A stretch of 5,662 nt of DNA. Origin: Candidatus Margulisiibacteriota bacterium (GTDB lineage: Bacteria > Margulisbacteria > WOR-1 > O2-12-FULL-45-9). How positions within the stretch are numbered: position 1 is the first letter of the stretch; each line of letters begins with the position of its first letter. The notes below the pieces were generated by a model. That model saw only the letters and a list, made by a program, of their open reading frames with translations. It had not been told where the DNA came from and did not search any database. The DNA lies in NCBI GenBank assembly GCA_018817195.1, contig JAHIUL010000112.1, positions 1 to 5,662 on the forward strand. The letters are read 5' to 3'. Position numbers and translations under genes: made by a program. Below, one piece after another: positions 4,444 through 5,662 of the stretch.

Positions 4444-5286
4444 ATGGCTGATGTAATTAATATTGGTTGCAAGACCCCTGCTAACGTGGCTGATACCCTT
4501 TCAAAAACTGTTTGTGTTGCAAAAACTAATGCCGCTGTATGGAAACTTACCATTTTAGGCATTCTCGCAGGTATCTATATCGCTTTTGGCGCCAGCATCG
4601 CCACCCTGGTTGCTTCTGACGCTGCAAAATTTATGGGCGTTGGTATGAGCAAGTTTTTTGTTGGCGCTGTATTTAGCGTGGGCCTGATGCTGGTTGTTAT
4701 TGCCGGCGCAGAACTTTTTACCGGCAACAACCTTATGCTCATGAGCGCCTTAGACGGCCGTGTTCCATTTAGTAAAGTTGTTTATAAATGGATAGTCGTC
4801 TATTTTGCCAACTTTGTCGGCTCTGTTCTCATGGCCTTGTTAATGCTTAACACTGGCTTATGGAAAGGCGGCAACTTCTTAACCGGCGTAACTGCGTTGA
4901 AAATCGCCAATGCTAAAGTTAATTTGCTTTGGGGCGAGGCTTTTACCCGCGCTATTCTCTGCAACATCTTGGTATGTTTAGCAGTTTGGATGGCACTGGC
5001 TTCACAAAATATCATTGGCCGTATTTGGGCCATTTTCTTCCCAATCATGACTTTCGTGGCTTTAGGTTATGAGCACTGTGTTGCTAATATGTACTTTATT
5101 CCTATGGGAATTTTCCTCAAAGGAACAGGCGCAGCAGCAGCTGCTGGTCTTGACCTAACTAACCTGACCTGGGGCGGATTTATTATGAACAACCTGATCC
5201 CTGTTACCCTTGGCAACATGATTGGCGGCGCCCTGTTTGTCGGCCTGCTCTACTGGTTAGTTTACGTAAAGCCAGAAGCAAAGTAA
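4444..5286 (+). CDS. Formate/nitrite transporter (FNT) family channel, formate-type likely
   Basis: The 280-residue membrane protein has the length and six-helix pattern of FNT channels, which form pentamers in the inner membrane and move small monovalent anions (formate, nitrite, hydrosulfide) or their acids. The first family signature GAELFTGNNLM (88-98) forms the broken helix 2. The second, GYEHCVANMYFIP (208-220), carries the central pore histidine (H211). NLIPVTLGNMIGG (250-262) is the broken helix 5. I favour formate because a mobA-like gene follows and a Rex box precedes it, and because GAELFTGNN is common in formate-type (FdhC-like) members. The substrate is inferred, and nitrite (NirC) or hydrosulfide channels remain possible. 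Transcription probably starts near 4346 and is Rex-controlled. No truncation is seen. Confidence 0.95.
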   Translation: MADVINIGCKTPANVADTLSKTVCVAKTNAAVWKLTILGILAGIYIAFGASIATLVASDAAKFMGVGMSKFFVGAVFSVGLMLVVIAGAELFTGNNLMLMSALDGRVPFSKVVYKWIVVYFANFVGSVLMALLMLNTGLWKGGNFLTGVTALKIANAKVNLLWGEAFTRAILCNILVCLAVWMALASQNIIGRIWAIFFPIMTFVALGYEHCVANMYFIPMGIFLKGTGAAAAAGLDLTNLTWGGFIMNNLIPVTLGNMIGGALFVGLLYWLVYVKPEAK

Positions 5287-5292
5287 AAGCTG

Positions 5293-5662
5293 ATGCCTAA
5301 CGCGATTGTATTAGCCGGTGGGCGCAGCAGTCGCTTTGGCACTGATAAAGCATTCGTAAAAGTGGGGGGCTCTATCATAATAGAGTCCCTCATTTTCCTG
5401 CTCCACCCAATCTTTGATAATTTAATAATTGTTACCAACCATCCGGAAAAACATCGGGCTTTTCCGGCTAAGATAGTAGAAGACAAAATCAAGGGGCTTG
5501 GCCCCTTAGGTGGAATTTATTCTGGGCTCCTGGCTTCTGATGCCGAACTCAACTTCGTGGTTGCCTGCGATATGCCGCTTTTGAACCCGCGGCTTATACA
5601 TTATATTATGTCGCGCGCGCAGGCAGATGTTGTTGTCCCCAGAGTCAAGGATAAATTAGAAC
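5293..5662 (+). CDS. mobA: MobA-like molybdenum cofactor guanylyltransferase, 5' part (cut by window edge)
   Basis: The 123 visible residues match MobA, which transfers GMP from GTP to molybdopterin-bound molybdenum to make the guanine dinucleotide cofactor of formate dehydrogenases, nitrate reductases and related enzymes. The nucleotide-binding signature LAGGRSSRFGTDKAFVKVGG (7-26) opens the Rossmann-like fold. EDKIKGLGPLGGIYSGL (63-79) and VACDMPLL (90-97, with the metal-binding D93) follow in the expected order and spacing. Related nucleotidyltransferases such as MocA or CofC-like proteins share this fold, but GLGPLGGIYSGL favours MobA. The ATG lies 6 bp after the FNT stop with only a weak ribosome site, which suggests translational coupling in one Rex-controlled message. 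The C-terminal part is outside the window. Confidence 0.92.
   Translation, partial: MPNAIVLAGGRSSRFGTDKAFVKVGGSIIIESLIFLLHPIFDNLIIVTNHPEKHRAFPAKIVEDKIKGLGPLGGIYSGLLASDAELNFVVACDMPLLNPRLIHYIMSRAQADVVVPRVKDKLE

Overview
The window looks like bacterial chromosome from an anaerobe, or a facultative organism with a strongly reductive metabolism. The signs are a Rex redox repressor with two near-consensus Rex boxes, a Thermotoga-type single-cluster ferredoxin, a DUF1858 redox-disulfide protein, a formate/nitrite-family channel and a MobA-like molybdenum-cofactor enzyme. Base composition is moderate. Rex boxes of this form are known from Gram-positive bacteria, Thermotogae and several uncultured phyla. 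I cannot name the lineage from the sequence alone; an uncultured candidate phylum is as likely as a firmicute.

Layout, left to right. (1) Positions 1-382, minus strand: 5' part of an ApbE-type FAD:protein FMN transferase, cut by the window edge. (2) A 46-bp AT-rich gap holds overlapping divergent promoters and leads into pyrB (429-1373, plus), a complete aspartate carbamoyltransferase. (3) Converging on pyrB with a 3-bp gap is a minus-strand series that reads DUF1858 protein (3414-3217), YruB-type glutaredoxin (3200-2967), small ferredoxin (2943-2767, easily missed because it has only 58 codons) and a GPH-family sugar/cation symporter (2708-1377). The first three have strong ribosome-binding sites and tight spacing, so they are very probably one operon. 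The transporter may be its tail. (4) Divergent from this operon is rex (3516-4136). Its promoter overlaps a Rex box that ends 2 bp before the start codon, which implies autoregulation and a nearly leaderless mRNA. (5) The 307-bp gap 4137-4443 holds a nested palindromic repeat of about 154 bp (4145-4298), then a sigma70-like promoter, a second Rex box and a leader hairpin. (6) Last comes a formate/nitrite transporter (FNT) gene (4444-5286), followed after 6 bp by a mobA-like gene (5293 to the edge).

How the parts fit: Rex senses the NADH/NAD+ ratio. Here it is predicted to control itself and the FNT-mobA unit, and perhaps the divergent thiol/ferredoxin operon. An FNT channel beside a MobA (which makes the guanine-dinucleotide form of molybdopterin used by formate dehydrogenases and nitrate reductases) suggests formate handling switched on when NADH accumulates. 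pyrB and apbE look like separate housekeeping units. No CRISPR, tRNA, rRNA, transposase or phage gene was seen.
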